Shown: one piece after another, positions 1 through 12,084 of the stretch
Layout of the letters: the number at the start of each line of letters is the position of its first letter
How positions within the stretch are numbered: the first letter of the stretch is position 1
Source: Rhizopus sp. PT2906
Lineage: Eukaryota; Mucoromycota; Mucoromycetes; Mucorales; Rhizopodaceae
Direction: 5' to 3'
DNA: 64,000 nucleotides
Assembly: GCA_025529335.1 (NCBI GenBank)
Contig: JAMYHX010000146.1
Span: 20,556 to 84,555, forward strand
Translations under genes and position numbers: made by a program
The notes under the pieces: model-generated
What the model was told of the DNA's origin: nothing
Seen by the model: only the letters and a program-made list of their open reading frames with translations
Databases searched by the model: none

Positions 1-2405
1 ATATGTCGCTTCAGTTTTGAAAACAGTAAGAAAGACAAGCTGAATACTGTGGTTTTTTAAAATAAAAAGTATTCGTCCTGATCCTTTTCAATTTGGTGAA
101 GCGTCATTAAGAAAACTATTTTTAAATATATTTATAATCTGTTGACGAAAGACAGCTAAATCAAACTAATAAAAAAATGATCACCAGGAAGAAAAGTAAA
201 AGATCTTAAATATAGTGAAGCCAGAGCCCGAATTGCTGTGCAGTGAAGTATAAATTTCGAAAAAGTTGTCGGCATTGCCAAACCGATCTCTTGAACAGCA
301 GTAGGAGTTGTACTTTCTTAGATAAGCGTATTTAACACTGTATAATCTAAGAAAGGATCAAGACGAAAAATAGCACTCGCCTACAAGAGCAAACACTATG
401 AATGCTACTTTGTAAAGCATACAGCACTACAAATGTAAAAAAGCTGAACAAAGCCAGATAGTACGCCTGAGCAAAGATTTCCTTGTATGAATTTACTTAT
501 ACTGATTACAGTCGTTTTTCTCAATGTTAGCCATAAGCAGACATTGTTTTATGATAGATCCTACAGAACCTGTTATTTTGCCAATAGAAAAACAAAGATC
601 CGATCCATTTAAATATTATATATTACGCATGGCAAAGATAGCGAAAGTATAGATGAATCAATGGAAGAGATATATTGTACAAGTCGATCTGTACTTGGCA
701 ATTTATATATAAAGAAAAGAAGCAGTCAAAAAAGCCACTGTCCAATTTTAGCCTAAAAAAAAAAGAATATCCACATTTTTAAATAAAAAACACGAGTGTT
801 TGGTCTGAATGTTACCTAAAATTAAAATAATTGACCGAACAAGGTAATTTTATTTTACCGGTTATCCTCATTTAGAAAAGTTTTATCCCCGTCAGATCTA
901 GGCCGGAAGACCGGTGACAATCATAGTGGAGAACGCCTTGCCTATTTAAAGAAACGTGATAGGCTGCTTTAGTTACGAAGTCAGTCTTTTGCTTTGATGA
1001 CAAATCAAGATACAATACTTGTTTATAATGTTTGAACCAATCTAGATGTTTGTCTCATTAATAATCTCTTAGAACTGCTAGTGATCACACTTTCAATAAC
1101 AAAGTTATTATTTTTTGCATATTTTTGAATGCCACTTGTGTAGCATATTTGTTAAAAAGGAGTGTAATTTTTCACGTTTAGGGTAGAATGAATTGATCCG
1201 GTTTGGCAAGATGAAATAAGCTCCTTCTGCCGAATGTAATCAACTGCTACTAAATCTTCCTGATGGGAATTGTCAAAGATATTTGCCACAATCTTAATCT
1301 ACTATCCTTAATACCATACAGGAAGTAATGTTCTACAGACAAGACGATAATGCCGCTCCAAGTCTATTCGTTCACGTATGATTTGATATTCATCCAAATA
1401 ATTGCATCGTATCAAATAAAAATTACCTTGTCCAAAAAAGAAAAACAGAAGAAAACAAGTGACTAAGGGAGGACTTTGACCCGAGATAATAAATGCGACC
1501 GTTTTCTTATCATAGTTTGATTACGGAATTAGGACGCATATTTAGTGTGCCCATGGAAACGATAACTATGGAAACGTTTTTTTTTGATAGATCGTATGAC
1601 AAGGTGGTGAAAGGAAATAAGTTGACGCATAAAATACGTACAAGACTAGTTTTCCATTATTAAAGTTTGTCTTTTATGTATCCGAAAGAAGAATGGTCAA
1701 AGTGACCCCATCGATATCAGAAAAAAGAAAAAGCAGCAGATAAGAAATTAATTACAAGTTACACTACATCGTCGATTTGTCAATTTCACCGCTCGTTCTT
1801 TTTTTGTCTTGTTTACTTCTATGAATAGGGTTGTCTGATACTCTATATTTATGCATCTTTCTGTTTGAAAACTGTTCTGGAAGAAGTTTACCCGGGCAAC
1901 AGGGAAAAAGAAAAGTCGAAGGTGCTATTTTTGTGAGAAGACATGAAAATTTCATTGGTAGAAAAAAGCTTCATCGGAGCTTATTACTGTGCGAAAGCCC
2001 TTACTCCACCAGAACAAGTAAAGTTGCCTAATCAATTCCCTTGAATCATGATTTACTCATTCCTCAACGTACAATGGTTATCACTTTAATTGATCTATCA
2101 TTGAACGTAAATGATGTAATTTAGTGTTACCTAGACAATGGTTTTACCGCAAATTCTGTATGGATAAATCACTTGGCAGCTGTGTTTATTAATTTGGAAG
2201 CCGAAAGGATGGCGGAATAGTTCAGGCCTGAACCATTAATCCGATTAGTTAATCACGTATATAAATACCAAGATGATTCGGGGCAATTCTTAAAGACTTT
2301 CCTTTTTCTTTTACTTCATATACCTGCATTCATTTTTACCAGTTGCATCTAATTCCATATCCTAATCAAGTTTTTATTTCATCTAATATAATAATTTGAT
2401 CCAAC
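1..2405. other. Gene-free upstream region
   Basis: No reading frame here resembles a protein family I know; the two short frames at 1764-2031 overlap on opposite strands and look accidental. The AT-rich sequence has runs of T and A and two nearby copies of ATGGAAACG near 1553-1576. The last 150 bases are the promoter of the ABC transporter. I see nothing else. Confidence 0.6.
2258..2267 (+). promoter_or_regulatory. TATA box of the PDR transporter
   Basis: TATATAAATA lies about 140 bases before the ATG at 2406 and is followed by a pyrimidine-rich stretch (2296-2320) typical of a fungal transcription start. I did not find the yeast pleiotropic-drug-response palindrome TCCGCGGA in the upstream sequence. 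Confidence 0.5.
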
Positions 2406-5400
2406 ATGGATATGCCCGCATTGCAACAAATTCACTCGGTCCATCAAGACCGGGATGAAGAATTTAGACAAATACATCATTCATCCGATGAATCAACTAT
2501 AGACGAAGTTCATCAAAAAGAAGAAACCAACAGTGAAAAAGAATATACAACCACTCGTACTACAACCGGTGGCTTTGGTGAAGCTGGAGGAAATGCAGTG
2601 AATATTGAAAATGCCATTTCCAACTATGAAGACCTTCGTAGAGAATTGACCACACAGTCTCGTATGTCTCGCATAAAGTCTACGCATGCTTCCGATGCTG
2701 CCGATGCCGTCGAAAAGGGAGACGTCAAAGACTTTGATTTAACCGAATTCTTGAGCGAGCAAAACGATCAAGCTGTGGCAGCTGGTATGCATCCTAAGCA
2801 TATGGGCTTGATCTGGAAGAATCTTCTCGTTCAGGGTGTTGGTGCTGACGCCAAGGTCATTCCTACAAATTATACCTGGGTCCGAGACTTCGTGAAATTC
2901 TGGAAATGGGGCAAGCGTTCTGGTACTGACTTTACAATCTTGAAAGGAAATGATGGCTTCTGTAAGCATGGTGAAATGTTACTCGTCCTTGGTCGTCCTG
3001 GTGCTGGTTGTACTACTTTGCTTCGTGTCTTAGCCAACATGCGTGCCTCTTATACTAAAATTGAAGGCACTGTGACCTATGGTGGTATTGAAGCTCGTGA
3101 ATTCTCAAAGTACTATCGTGGTGAAGTTTGTTACAATGAAGAAGAAGATTTGCATTACCCTACATTGACTACTAAGCAAACATTGAGCTTTGCCTTGAAG
3201 AACAAGACTCCTGGTAAACGTTTGGAAGGTGAAAGCAAGAAGGAATTCATCAACAAGGTCCTCTATATGCTCGGAAACATGCTGGGTCTTACCAAGCAAA
3301 TGAACACTATGGTTGGTAACGCCTTCGTTCGTGGTCTTTCTGGTGGTGAACGTAAGCGTCTTTCTATCGCTGAACAGATGACTACCCGTAGCTCTATCAA
3401 CTGTTGGGATTGCTCTACTCGTGGTCTTGATGCCTCATCTGCTCTTGATTATGTCCGTTCTCTTCGTATCATGACTGATATTTTGAACAAGACAACTGTT
3501 GCTACTCTTTATCAAGCATCTGACAGTATCTTCCATCTCTTTGATAAGGTCATGGTTCTTGATGAAGGTCGTTGTATCTACTTTGGCCCTACGTCTAATG
3601 CAAAGTCCTATTTTGAAAACATGGGCTTTTACTGTCCTGATCGTAAATCCACTCCTGATTTCTTGACTGGTCTCTGTAACCCTAACGAACGCCAATTCCG
3701 TGAAGGATTCAAGGACAAGGTGCCCATCAATGCTGTTCAATTCGAAAAAGCCTACAAGGAATCTAGTCTTTACGCTCAAATGATGAAGGAACGTGACGAA
3801 TACGAAAAATATATTCAAGAAAATCGTCCCGACGAGCAGTTCCGTCAAGCCTTTATCGATGCTCATCAAAAACACGCTCCTATCAAGTCTCCCTTTGTGG
3901 CTACTTACTATCAACAAGTCAAATCTCTTACCATTCGTCAGTTCCAACTCATTTGGGGTGACAAGGGTGCTTTGGTCTCTCGTTATGGTGGTGTTGTCGT
4001 CAAAGGTCTTATCATGGCTTCTGTCTTCTACATGATGCCTACTGACGCTACTGGTGCCTTCTCTCGTGGTGGTTCCTTCTTGTTCTCTCTATTGTTTAAC
4101 GCCTTGATCGCTCAGTCTGAACTGGCTGCGTTCATGCAAGGTCGTCGTGTCTTGGAGAAGCACAAGCATTTCGCCTTGTACCATCCTTCTGCTTTTTATA
4201 TTGCTCAAGTTATTGTTGATATTCCACTTGCTATCGTTCAAGTCATTATTTTCGAAATCTGTGTTTACTTTATGATGGGTCTTGTACTTGACGCAGGAAA
4301 GGTAAAAACAACAACATATTTATAAATTCTTATTTTTTCGGTTGCTAACTCTACTATTTTGGCAGTTCTTTACTTTCTTTATCATTCTGGTAGTGACTAA
4401 CTTGTGTATGAACGGTTTCTTCCGTTTCTGGGGTGCTGTTTCACCAAACTTCTTTACTGCTTCTCAGTTATCATCCATTCTTCTGATTGCCGCCTTGGTG
4501 TACTCTGGTTATCAAATCCCTTACAACAAGATGCATCCTTGGCTCATGTGGATCTATTGGATCAATCCTCTGGCCTATGGTTACAAGGCTTTGATCTCTA
4601 ATGAACTGACTGGCATGAACTTTTCTTGCGAAGGAGCTAACTCTGTTCCTTTTGGTCCCTCTTATACAGATGCTGCTTACAAGACCTGTAATCTGCCTGG
4701 TGCTGTTCCTGGCCAAACACATGTTCTTGGCGATTATTACCTTCACTATGCCTACGGTTATGAGACCTGGCAACGATGGATCGACTTTGTTGCTGTCATT
4801 CTCTTCTTCGTCTTCTTTACCGTTTTGACTGCTCTTGCTATGGAATATGTTGATCTCCAAAAGGAAGGTTCCGTCACCAAGGTGTACAAGGCTGGTAAGG
4901 CGCCCAAGGAAATTGATGAATCCAAGGCCCTAGAAGCTGTTCAAACCGAACAAGAAGAAGAAATGGAAAGTGTCTCTACTGGTACTACTTTCTCTTGGCA
5001 TCACATCGACTACACTGTTCCTGTTAAGGGTGGTCAACTCAAACTTTTGAATGACATTGGTGGTATTGTCAAACCTGGTCACCTTACTGCCCTCATGGGT
5101 TCTTCTGGTGCTGGTAAGACAACTCTTTTGGATGTCTTGGCTCAACGAAAGACCATTGGTAAGGTTGAAGGCCGTATGTACTTGAATGGTGAACCTCTTG
5201 GTCCTGATTTCGAACGATCTACTGGTTACTGTGAGCAAATGGACGTCCACAATCCTAATGCTACTGTACGTGAAGCACTCAAGTTCTCTGCTTACCTTCG
5301 TCAACCTGCTGAGGTTCCCAAAGAAGAAAAGGATGCCTACGTTGAACAAATCATTCGTCTTATGGAAATGGAAAAGATTGCTGATGCCCTCGTTGGTGAT

Positions 5401-6873
5401 CTTGAAGCTGGTATTGGTATCTCTGTTGAAGAACGCAAGCGTCTGACTATTGCTACTGAATTGGTCGGTAAGCCCAAGCTTCTTTTCCTTGATGAACCTA
5501 CCTCTGGTCTTGACGCTCAAAGTTCCTACAACATTGTTCGTTTCATTCGTAAGCTTGCTGATGCTGGTTGGCCCGTGCTCTGTACTATCCATCAGCCCTC
5601 TGCTACTCTCTTTGAACACTTTGATCATTTGGTGCTTTTAGTTCGTGGTGGTAAGACTGCTTATTTTGGTGAAATTGGTAAGGATGCCTCTACAATGATC
5701 TCTTACTTTGAAAGAAACGGTGGCCCCAAGTGTCCCCCTAACGCTAACCCTGCTGAATACATTCTTGAATGTGTTGGTGCTGGTACTGCTGGTAAAGCCA
5801 AGGCTGACTGGGCTGAAATTTGGAAGGCCTCTCCTGAAGCCAAAGCATTGGAAGAAGAACTTGAACAAATCCACCAAACGGTCGACCATAGCCGCAAGAA
5901 CACCAACAGCCCTTACTCCCTCTCTTTCTTCCAACAGTTCTGGCTCGTCTACAAGCGTATGAATGTCTCCTGGTGGCGTTGTCCTACTTACAACATGGGC
6001 CGTCTCTTCAACGTCTGTTTCATTGGTCTTATCTCTGGTTTCTCCTTCTGGAAATTGGGCAACACTCCCTCTGATCTCCAAAACCGAATGTTCTCTGTCT
6101 TTACTACTCTATTGATGAGTAACGCCTTGATCATTTTGGCTCAACCTCGTTTCATGCAAGAACGTGCCTGGTTCCGTCGTGAGTATGCCTCTCGTTACTA
6201 TGGCTGGGCTCCATTCGCACTCTCTTGTATTCTTGTCGAAATTCCTTACTTGATTTTCTTCTCGACCATCTTCTTGTTCTGTTTCTACTGGACAGCTGGT
6301 CTTCAAAACGTCTCTGATCGTGTCGGTTTCTTCTACATTCACTTTGTGGTCTTCTTGTTCTACTCTGTCTCCCTTGGTTTCACTATTGCCGCCTTCTCCA
6401 GTACACCACCTATGGCTGCTGTCATCAATCCATTCTTTACGTCCATCTTGATCTTGTTCGCTGGTATCATGCAACCTCCTTCTGCTATGCCCAAATTCTG
6501 GAGCTCATGGATGTACTGGGTGGATCCTTATCATTATTTGATAGAAGGTCTTGTCGTCAACGCCATGGATAGTGTTCCAGTACACTGCGGTGAATCCGAT
6601 TTTACCAAAATACCCGCTCCTCCTGGTATGACCTGTGGTCAATACATGGCTGATTTCTTCAATGCTGGCGGTAGTGGTTACCTTGGTAACGAAAATGCTA
6701 CTGGCATGTGTGACTACTGTCCTTATAAATATGGTAATGAATTCTATGAAGAAAGAATCGGATGGAGCTTCAGTAACAGATGGCGCGACTTTGGTATCCT
6801 TTGTGCTTACTCTGTCTTCAACGTCTTTGCCTTCATGTTCTTTGTATTCTTATTTAGAAAAGCCAAGCGATAA
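2406..6873 (+). CDS. PDR-type (ABCG) ABC transporter
   Basis: Full-size pleiotropic drug resistance transporter of 1467 residues, in the usual 1450-1500 range, which probably exports drugs or lipids across the plasma membrane using ATP. Exons are 2406-4301 and 4366-6873; the 64-base intron has the branch site CTAAC. The order is (NBD-TMD)x2. NBD1 carries Walker A GRPGAGCTT (about residue 196), signature LSGGERKR and an altered Walker B WDCSTRGLDA (about 333). NBD2 carries GSSGAGKTT (about 877), LLFLDEPTSGLDA (about 1004) and a degenerate signature ISVEERKR. This asymmetry (Cys for Lys in Walker A of NBD1, broken signature in NBD2) is normal for fungal PDR proteins. The start is the first ATG after a TATA box and pyrimidine-rich leader. 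It converges on the NELF-A-like gene with 99 bases between stop codons. Substrate is unknown. Confidence 0.97.
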
Positions 6874-6972
6874 AGGCTTATAGCATTATACATACTTATA
6901 TATAGACACCTTACATTCTGTACTTTTTTTTTTCATATAATGCAATAATAAAATTCGTATTTATTTAAAAAA

Positions 6973-8533
6973 TTAAAAATCTGTCTTCTTTCCAGTGTAA
7001 GCCTTTTTTACAGGCAATCTTGGTGGTTGTTGATGTGTAGGTGATTGAGCTGGTGATGGCTGTGGTGATGGCTGTGGTGGTGATTGACTACTACTACTTA
7101 GAGCATCCAGGTGCTGTTGAATTTGTTGATCTAGCTGCTGTCTTTGTTGATCTTGATCTGCTTGCTGTTCTTGCTCCTGTGTTTGTTCTGCTTGTTCTTG
7201 AGTTTTCTCAGTAGTTGGTGTACTAAGTGAGTTCTTTCTGGATTTCTTTCCTTCTGCTTTCTTCTCTTCTGCCATTCTCTTTTTTTCCATTTTTACCTCT
7301 TCTTTTTGTGCCTTCAAACCTGTCATAGAAATGAGTACATCATCTAGCGCTATGTCCTCCAAAAAGAAAAGCACTTACGTTGTTCTGCTCTACTAACTTC
7401 ATGAGCAGCAGTCTGTTCGAATTCAGTAGCAGCCTTAAAGTCGAGCATTTGCACTCTTTGTTGTCTTTGAAATCCTCTTGGTAAAGTAGCTAATCATTTT
7501 TTTTTTTTAGAAGCGTTGTATCATCATCATGCGTCCTACACGTACCTGATGTCCTACTTCCGCTTGGAGAACGTTGAATAGGCTTTCCCGTGGGTGGCCT
7601 TTGTCTAGGCTTTGTTATAAATAAACTTGAACCACCAGAAGGAGGACCTCTGGGCGGTGGTCTGATCGGCCTTGGGAAATTACCAGAAGTAGGAGTTGTT
7701 GGAGGAGAGGCAAAGGTGTTGATTGGATTAGGAATGTTTGCGGTAGGTGAAGTAACTGCCATACGTTTTCCTATATTTGAAATATCAAGGCCAGGCCGCT
7801 TCTGAGCAGCTACTACAGATGATTCGACTTGTTCAGTGCGCTCTTCCATAGATACCAGTGCAATGAGTTGATCGCCAGGATTAATAGGGTGAATGAGATC
7901 TTCTGTATTTGAGGTCAATTCAAAGTGTTTTGCTACTGTAGGTTGCCATGATGTAAAAATAGGTGAAGCTACGGCTGGCACAGGTCGTACTTTAGGATCC
8001 AATAACATATATTCAGGAGAATGAAAATGAAGGCCATTTTCCGTAACTATAATGTGTGATTAGATCAAAAAAAAAAAACTATCAAAATAAATATAGACTT
8101 TACTAAATGATTTAACTCTGTTCAGCACTGAATCAGGTTCATTCCAATATTCAATATTCACGTTGAGTTGTTGTGTGTCAGGATATGTTTTAAGGACGTC
8201 TGCTATTATATTTACAAATTTATCGTCGTCTTTGCTGGCAATATTACAAATCTATATAAAAGAAGATCGATCAGTAAGTCGTGAGTTCATTCTTTTTATT
8301 CTAACCTCTTCAAAGTTTTCACGAATAGCAATCAAATCTCTACTCTTTAAATGTAGCAAAGACAATAAAATATCTAATTTTGTTTGTTTGTCAAAATCCT
8401 TAAAAGACCCTGCAATTAAATGAACAAGGTCTTCAGACAGTTTTCCTGCAACATGAGTGCTATCCCAGCCTGTCTTTGGCTCTTTTGAAATAATTGACTT
8501 TATGTAGTTCACTGCGTTTTCCTCAAGAGCCAT
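6973..8533 (-). CDS. NELF-A-like negative elongation factor subunit
   Basis: Five exons (8533-8306, 8251-8104, 8046-7546, 7489-7379, 7319-6973) give 444 residues. The N-terminal 125 residues follow the helical HDAg-like domain of animal NELF-A: KLDILLSLLHLKSRD matches the human KLKLLLGTLHLPRR segment, and IIADVLKTYPDT matches its MVADILKSFPDT segment. A Pro/Ser-rich middle leads to PRGFQRQQRVQMLDF, at the place where NELF-A has its RGxKLLDI element. The C-terminal 115 residues are a charged, Gln-rich coiled coil plus a proline-rich tail. In animals NELF-A is part of the complex that holds RNA polymerase II paused near promoters. The first intron has the unusual donor GTTAGA. Human NELF-A is longer (528 residues). 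The match is by eye; a distant helical-domain protein is the alternative. Confidence 0.75.
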
Positions 8534-9466
8534 ATAGTTTTCTTTAAAAAAGAAAAGAAATAACAAAAAAAATAATTAAAATGCATTTTGATTCGTCTGA
8601 CCATCGAAAATAACACGCAAAAGAAATCTAAAAATCTAACCGACAGTATCAAAAGGCAGTATATAGTATGAATCTAAGGTTTTCCCCCTCTTTTCTTCCC
8701 ACTTTGAAAACATAAGTTTAAAGTTAAAAACCCAAACTATTCAAAAAGCCTTTAAGTACGCGCAATGTTGTTATTTTGTTTAAAAACCGTTATAGTAATA
8801 AAACATAAAGCTGTCACTTTTCTAACAAAAAAGAAGTTAGTTTCAGACATATTATAGACTGAAATAGGAATATTTAAACTGAAGCTCATAAAAGACAACA
8901 TTATTCGCAATCTGACGGGTTGAATAAAAGCGTATTTATGAGTAAAGAAGAGGCAACACACATCCTTCAAGCTATATTTATAATAGAGATCATCTTTTGT
9001 CATTGTATTCACTGAGTTGTTTGATTCCACGCTAAAGCTAAATGTTACGACAGCATAAGTTTATTGGACCTGAAAAAAGGACGTGATTTTATTGATTAAA
9101 TGAATTTTGATATATGAACAACAACAATCACTTTCACTTTTTGTTTCAAATGAAAAGACATTCTACATCATCCAGCTTAGAAAGATCTTCAAAAGGCGCA
9201 AAGCTAAATGAATGTAAAGTATCCAATCTTGTTCATTATCAGTCAATTTCGTATCACAAATTATATCTTTCTTATTTTTCGGGTAAGATGTTATTATCAT
9301 ATTTCACTTGTCTCTAAACTAATGTCTTTTATCTGTGGTTCACATTCAATTTGTCTGAAAAACTTCCTTTTGTTTGTCTGAATATCCATTTTTTATTCAT
9401 CTTAAAAAGGTAAAATGCATTTCTGACAAGCACGTCAACGCGTCACAAAGATATCAAAAAGACAAT
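8534..9466. other. Intergenic region with no supported gene
   Basis: Short frames at 8752-9030 (minus) and 9114-9317 (plus) show no family similarity. The sequence includes the upstream region of the NELF-A-like gene and the tail side of the F-box gene. I see no repeat or RNA gene. Confidence 0.5.
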
Positions 9467-10882
9467 CTATTGTTTATATCCTTTAATGAAGCATAGTTGT
9501 ACATCCGATACATCATCAATAACGCGATTATAGCTTTGTTGTATTGCTTCTTGTCCTGTGTATAGATAATGACGATATTCGTCAGGGATCTTGTACGTGA
9601 TATACCTACATTCGTAAAGATAGGTATCCCGTAGATTACTTAGACTATCATCTGAAGGTGAGATTGGTGGCTGTGTAAAGGAAATACTGTAGATCATGAC
9701 ATCTACTATAAATGGATGATTCTGTAAAAGATTAGATATGAATTCATAGGATATTAATAGCCTTGATGAAGAGATATACAGTGACTTTAGCTTGGGTAAA
9801 CAGGTTGCAAAATAATTCCAAACACTTGAAGGTGCATGACAAGGGAACCTTTCAAATTCTCTTGACAGTGGATAGTGTTTTCTAAACGATAAAGAGAGCA
9901 CGGTCATCCTTTCCAGGCTTGTGATCGCAGTCAGTGAGCGAGCGATTTGTTCAGGGTAATAGTCATGCAAGACAATAGCCAGCTTTTCTAGTAAGGGAGA
10001 AGCTTGTGTAATCTGCTCTAGTGTACTACAGCTGATAGAGTCTGTCAACGCCAGCTGTCTAAGATTACAGCTAGCCTTGATATATATGCTTTGAGGAATT
10101 CCAGTTGCCTGTGAATTTTGAAAATGAAGTGGATGAAGGAATCCAAGACGGGCTTCTGATGCGACGGCTGTTAGTAAATGAGATGTCAATTGAGTTGTAT
10201 TTATGCTGGGTTCAATCAGTACTTGTCTAAAGAGAAGTCGCTTTAAGGTAGGTCGAAACAGGTCCATCATAGTTTCTAATGTACGCTCTTTTACCGTACA
10301 GTCTATGAGTGTTAATGAAGTCAGTTTGGGTTTATATCGGCAAAAGGCATCAAAATCGTCATAGGTATCTTGACAATGACTTATAAACACCTCTGTCAAA
10401 TGTGGACAGTACTCAAGAAAGTATCGTAGTCCATAGTGTTCTGTTCTGGGCAGTGGATGAAAATCAATACGTAACGCTTTCAAGTTACACACGAGCTGTG
10501 CCATCAGTCTGGAGTTGATCAGATCGAAATGTGGACTAGTTGTTAAGTTTCGGTATAAGGAACAGACATGATCACCTAGAACAAGTGGGATAGATGGTAG
10601 TGCACTGGGGGTAGCTAATATGTCTGTAGCTATCTGGATAGTAGACTTTTTCTTTACATCATGCTGCCGAGGAAGTATAAATTCTTTGTGTTTCCAAAGA
10701 AAGGGAGAACATAACTTGTATAACCGTTGACAGCATAGAGCGATTGATTTTAGATGAGTGTAGCTGTGTTCGGGATAACGCCATCCCAAGAAATCAGTAT
10801 CATCATAGGGTTTTATAGATGATAAATGGATAATATACTCTAATACTTCATTTGGTAAATTCAAAAAGCGTGATTGCTGCAT
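9467..10882 (-). CDS. F-box protein with leucine-rich region
   Basis: Single-exon gene of 471 residues. The F-box is at residues 5-55: RFLNLPNEVLEYIIHLSS, then CCQRLYKLCSPFLWKH. The rest consists of irregular Leu-rich segments with the LRR pattern (for example LKALRIDF, LTSLTLIDC, LRQLALTDS, LKSLYISSS). Such proteins are substrate receptors of SCF (Skp1-cullin-F-box) ubiquitin ligases. The start is the first in-frame ATG at 10882, after an A/G-rich leader. F-box/LRR proteins form large variable families in early-diverging fungi, so the target cannot be named. Confidence 0.88.
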   Translation of the reverse strand: MQQSRFLNLPNEVLEYIIHLSSIKPYDDTDFLGWRYPEHSYTHLKSIALCCQRLYKLCSPFLWKHKEFILPRQHDVKKKSTIQIATDILATPSALPSIPLVLGDHVCSLYRNLTTSPHFDLINSRLMAQLVCNLKALRIDFHPLPRTEHYGLRYFLEYCPHLTEVFISHCQDTYDDFDAFCRYKPKLTSLTLIDCTVKERTLETMMDLFRPTLKRLLFRQVLIEPSINTTQLTSHLLTAVASEARLGFLHPLHFQNSQATGIPQSIYIKASCNLRQLALTDSISCSTLEQITQASPLLEKLAIVLHDYYPEQIARSLTAITSLERMTVLSLSFRKHYPLSREFERFPCHAPSSVWNYFATCLPKLKSLYISSSRLLISYEFISNLLQNHPFIVDVMIYSISFTQPPISPSDDSLSNLRDTYLYECRYITYKIPDEYRHYLYTGQEAIQQSYNRVIDDVSDVQLCFIKGYKQ

Positions 10883-11007
10883 AATGGAAAAAGAAAAAAA
10901 GAAAAAAAAGCCAATCTAAAAGTTTATATCTGGTCTGAACCATCACGCGCTCAGTATCAATGACGCATTAAACTGTATAAATAGTAAGATGTTACTCTTA
11001 TTATATA

Positions 11008-11926
11008 TTAAACAAATGGCATTAAGGTAGGTGTTTTGGATTTATAATCTCTCCATTCTTGACCAAAGAAACGTTCTAGTGTATATTCTTCATATGTGAT
11101 ACGCTCAGAAAAGAACCTTTGAAGTACAAAGATAAAGCCTATAAAGCAAATAGGGTTGCCTAACAACAGCTGTGCACCCAATGCCCACCAAAAGAATCCA
11201 AAATAAGAAGGATGTCTCATTATTCTAATAGAAAGAGAGTTTAGATAACAATCAACTCATGATCTGTTGGCTTATTTTACTTGTAAATACCATGAGTGAC
11301 TAATACATGGTCATTCTCTTTGTGATCCACGATATGATGAGAGAAATTGTGCTTTGCAGAAAACATAGCTACAGTACGACATCCTTGACCGATAACAAGC
11401 AAGAATAAACCTAAAGAGTTGAGTCGTCAGTATAAATATATATTTCTTTATATATTTACTATTATTGTTTTACCTAAATAACTTAAATAACCAAACTGTT
11501 TCCAATTGGGGAAGAAATAATATTCTATAATAAACTCTAAAAGAGCAGCTGTGTGAGCTGCATGATACTGTCGACCATGATTAATCAAATAAGCTATATG
11601 AAATCTATGAGTATTTCTTTATCTTTCTTTTTACTTGCTTATTTACAATCAAGTGACAGCTTTTCTGCATTAAATAAGGCAGTAGCAATATATTCCAAGA
11701 AATGAAAGGTAGGTAAGGCTACTAAAAAGATGCCTAGTTGAGGTATTTGGCCATAGAAGGAGTATAAGAGACCACCGCCACATACTAATCCTAATAAAAA
11801 TCCATAGGCAGATATGTTCTGAGCTGTGTGTCTTCCATCAAAAATTTCTATTCTATCAGATCGCCTTGGTCTACGGTCATGAAGTACTCGCTCTATACGC
11901 AAACGACCTGATTCATCTTGATTCAT
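11008..11926 (-). CDS. STE14: Protein-S-isoprenylcysteine O-methyltransferase
   Basis: Four exons (11926-11647, 11593-11474, 11410-11281, 11224-11008) encode 248 residues, close to the usual ICMT length. The enzyme methylates the C-terminal prenylated cysteine of CaaX proteins (Ras, Rho, mating factors) in the ER membrane using S-adenosylmethionine. Several hydrophobic segments precede the conserved C-terminal block VTHGIYK-IMRHPSYFGFFWW, then LLGNPICFIGF, and finally RITYEEYTLERFFGQEWRDY, which ends in the family's ER-membrane catalytic region. The assembled middle exons restore SYLINHGRQYHAAHTAALEF, found at this point in the family. It is divergent from IST1 with 158 bases between the ATGs, so the promoter is probably shared. 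Confidence 0.93.
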
Positions 11927-12084
11927 TATAAAGAAAGAGAGAGAAAAGGAAAAAAGGCAGAAGGGGAGAATACAAAAAGAAGGAACAAAAAAAAAAGAGA
12001 CAGGCAGACTATAAGTCCGCAGGTGTAACAGCATAGGAAAGGTCTCTTTATTCTCTCTCTATCTTTATTTTACTCTCTGAAACC

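Noticed and set aside
3435..3947. 170-codon minus-strand frame inside the ABC transporter
   Set aside because: It is the antisense shadow of the transporter coding frame, caused by its codon bias; similar shadows occur at 4930-5628 and 5638-6081.
9114..9317. 67-codon frame starting near 9117
   Set aside because: Starts with an Asn-rich stretch and stops without a recognisable domain; no convincing downstream exon was found.
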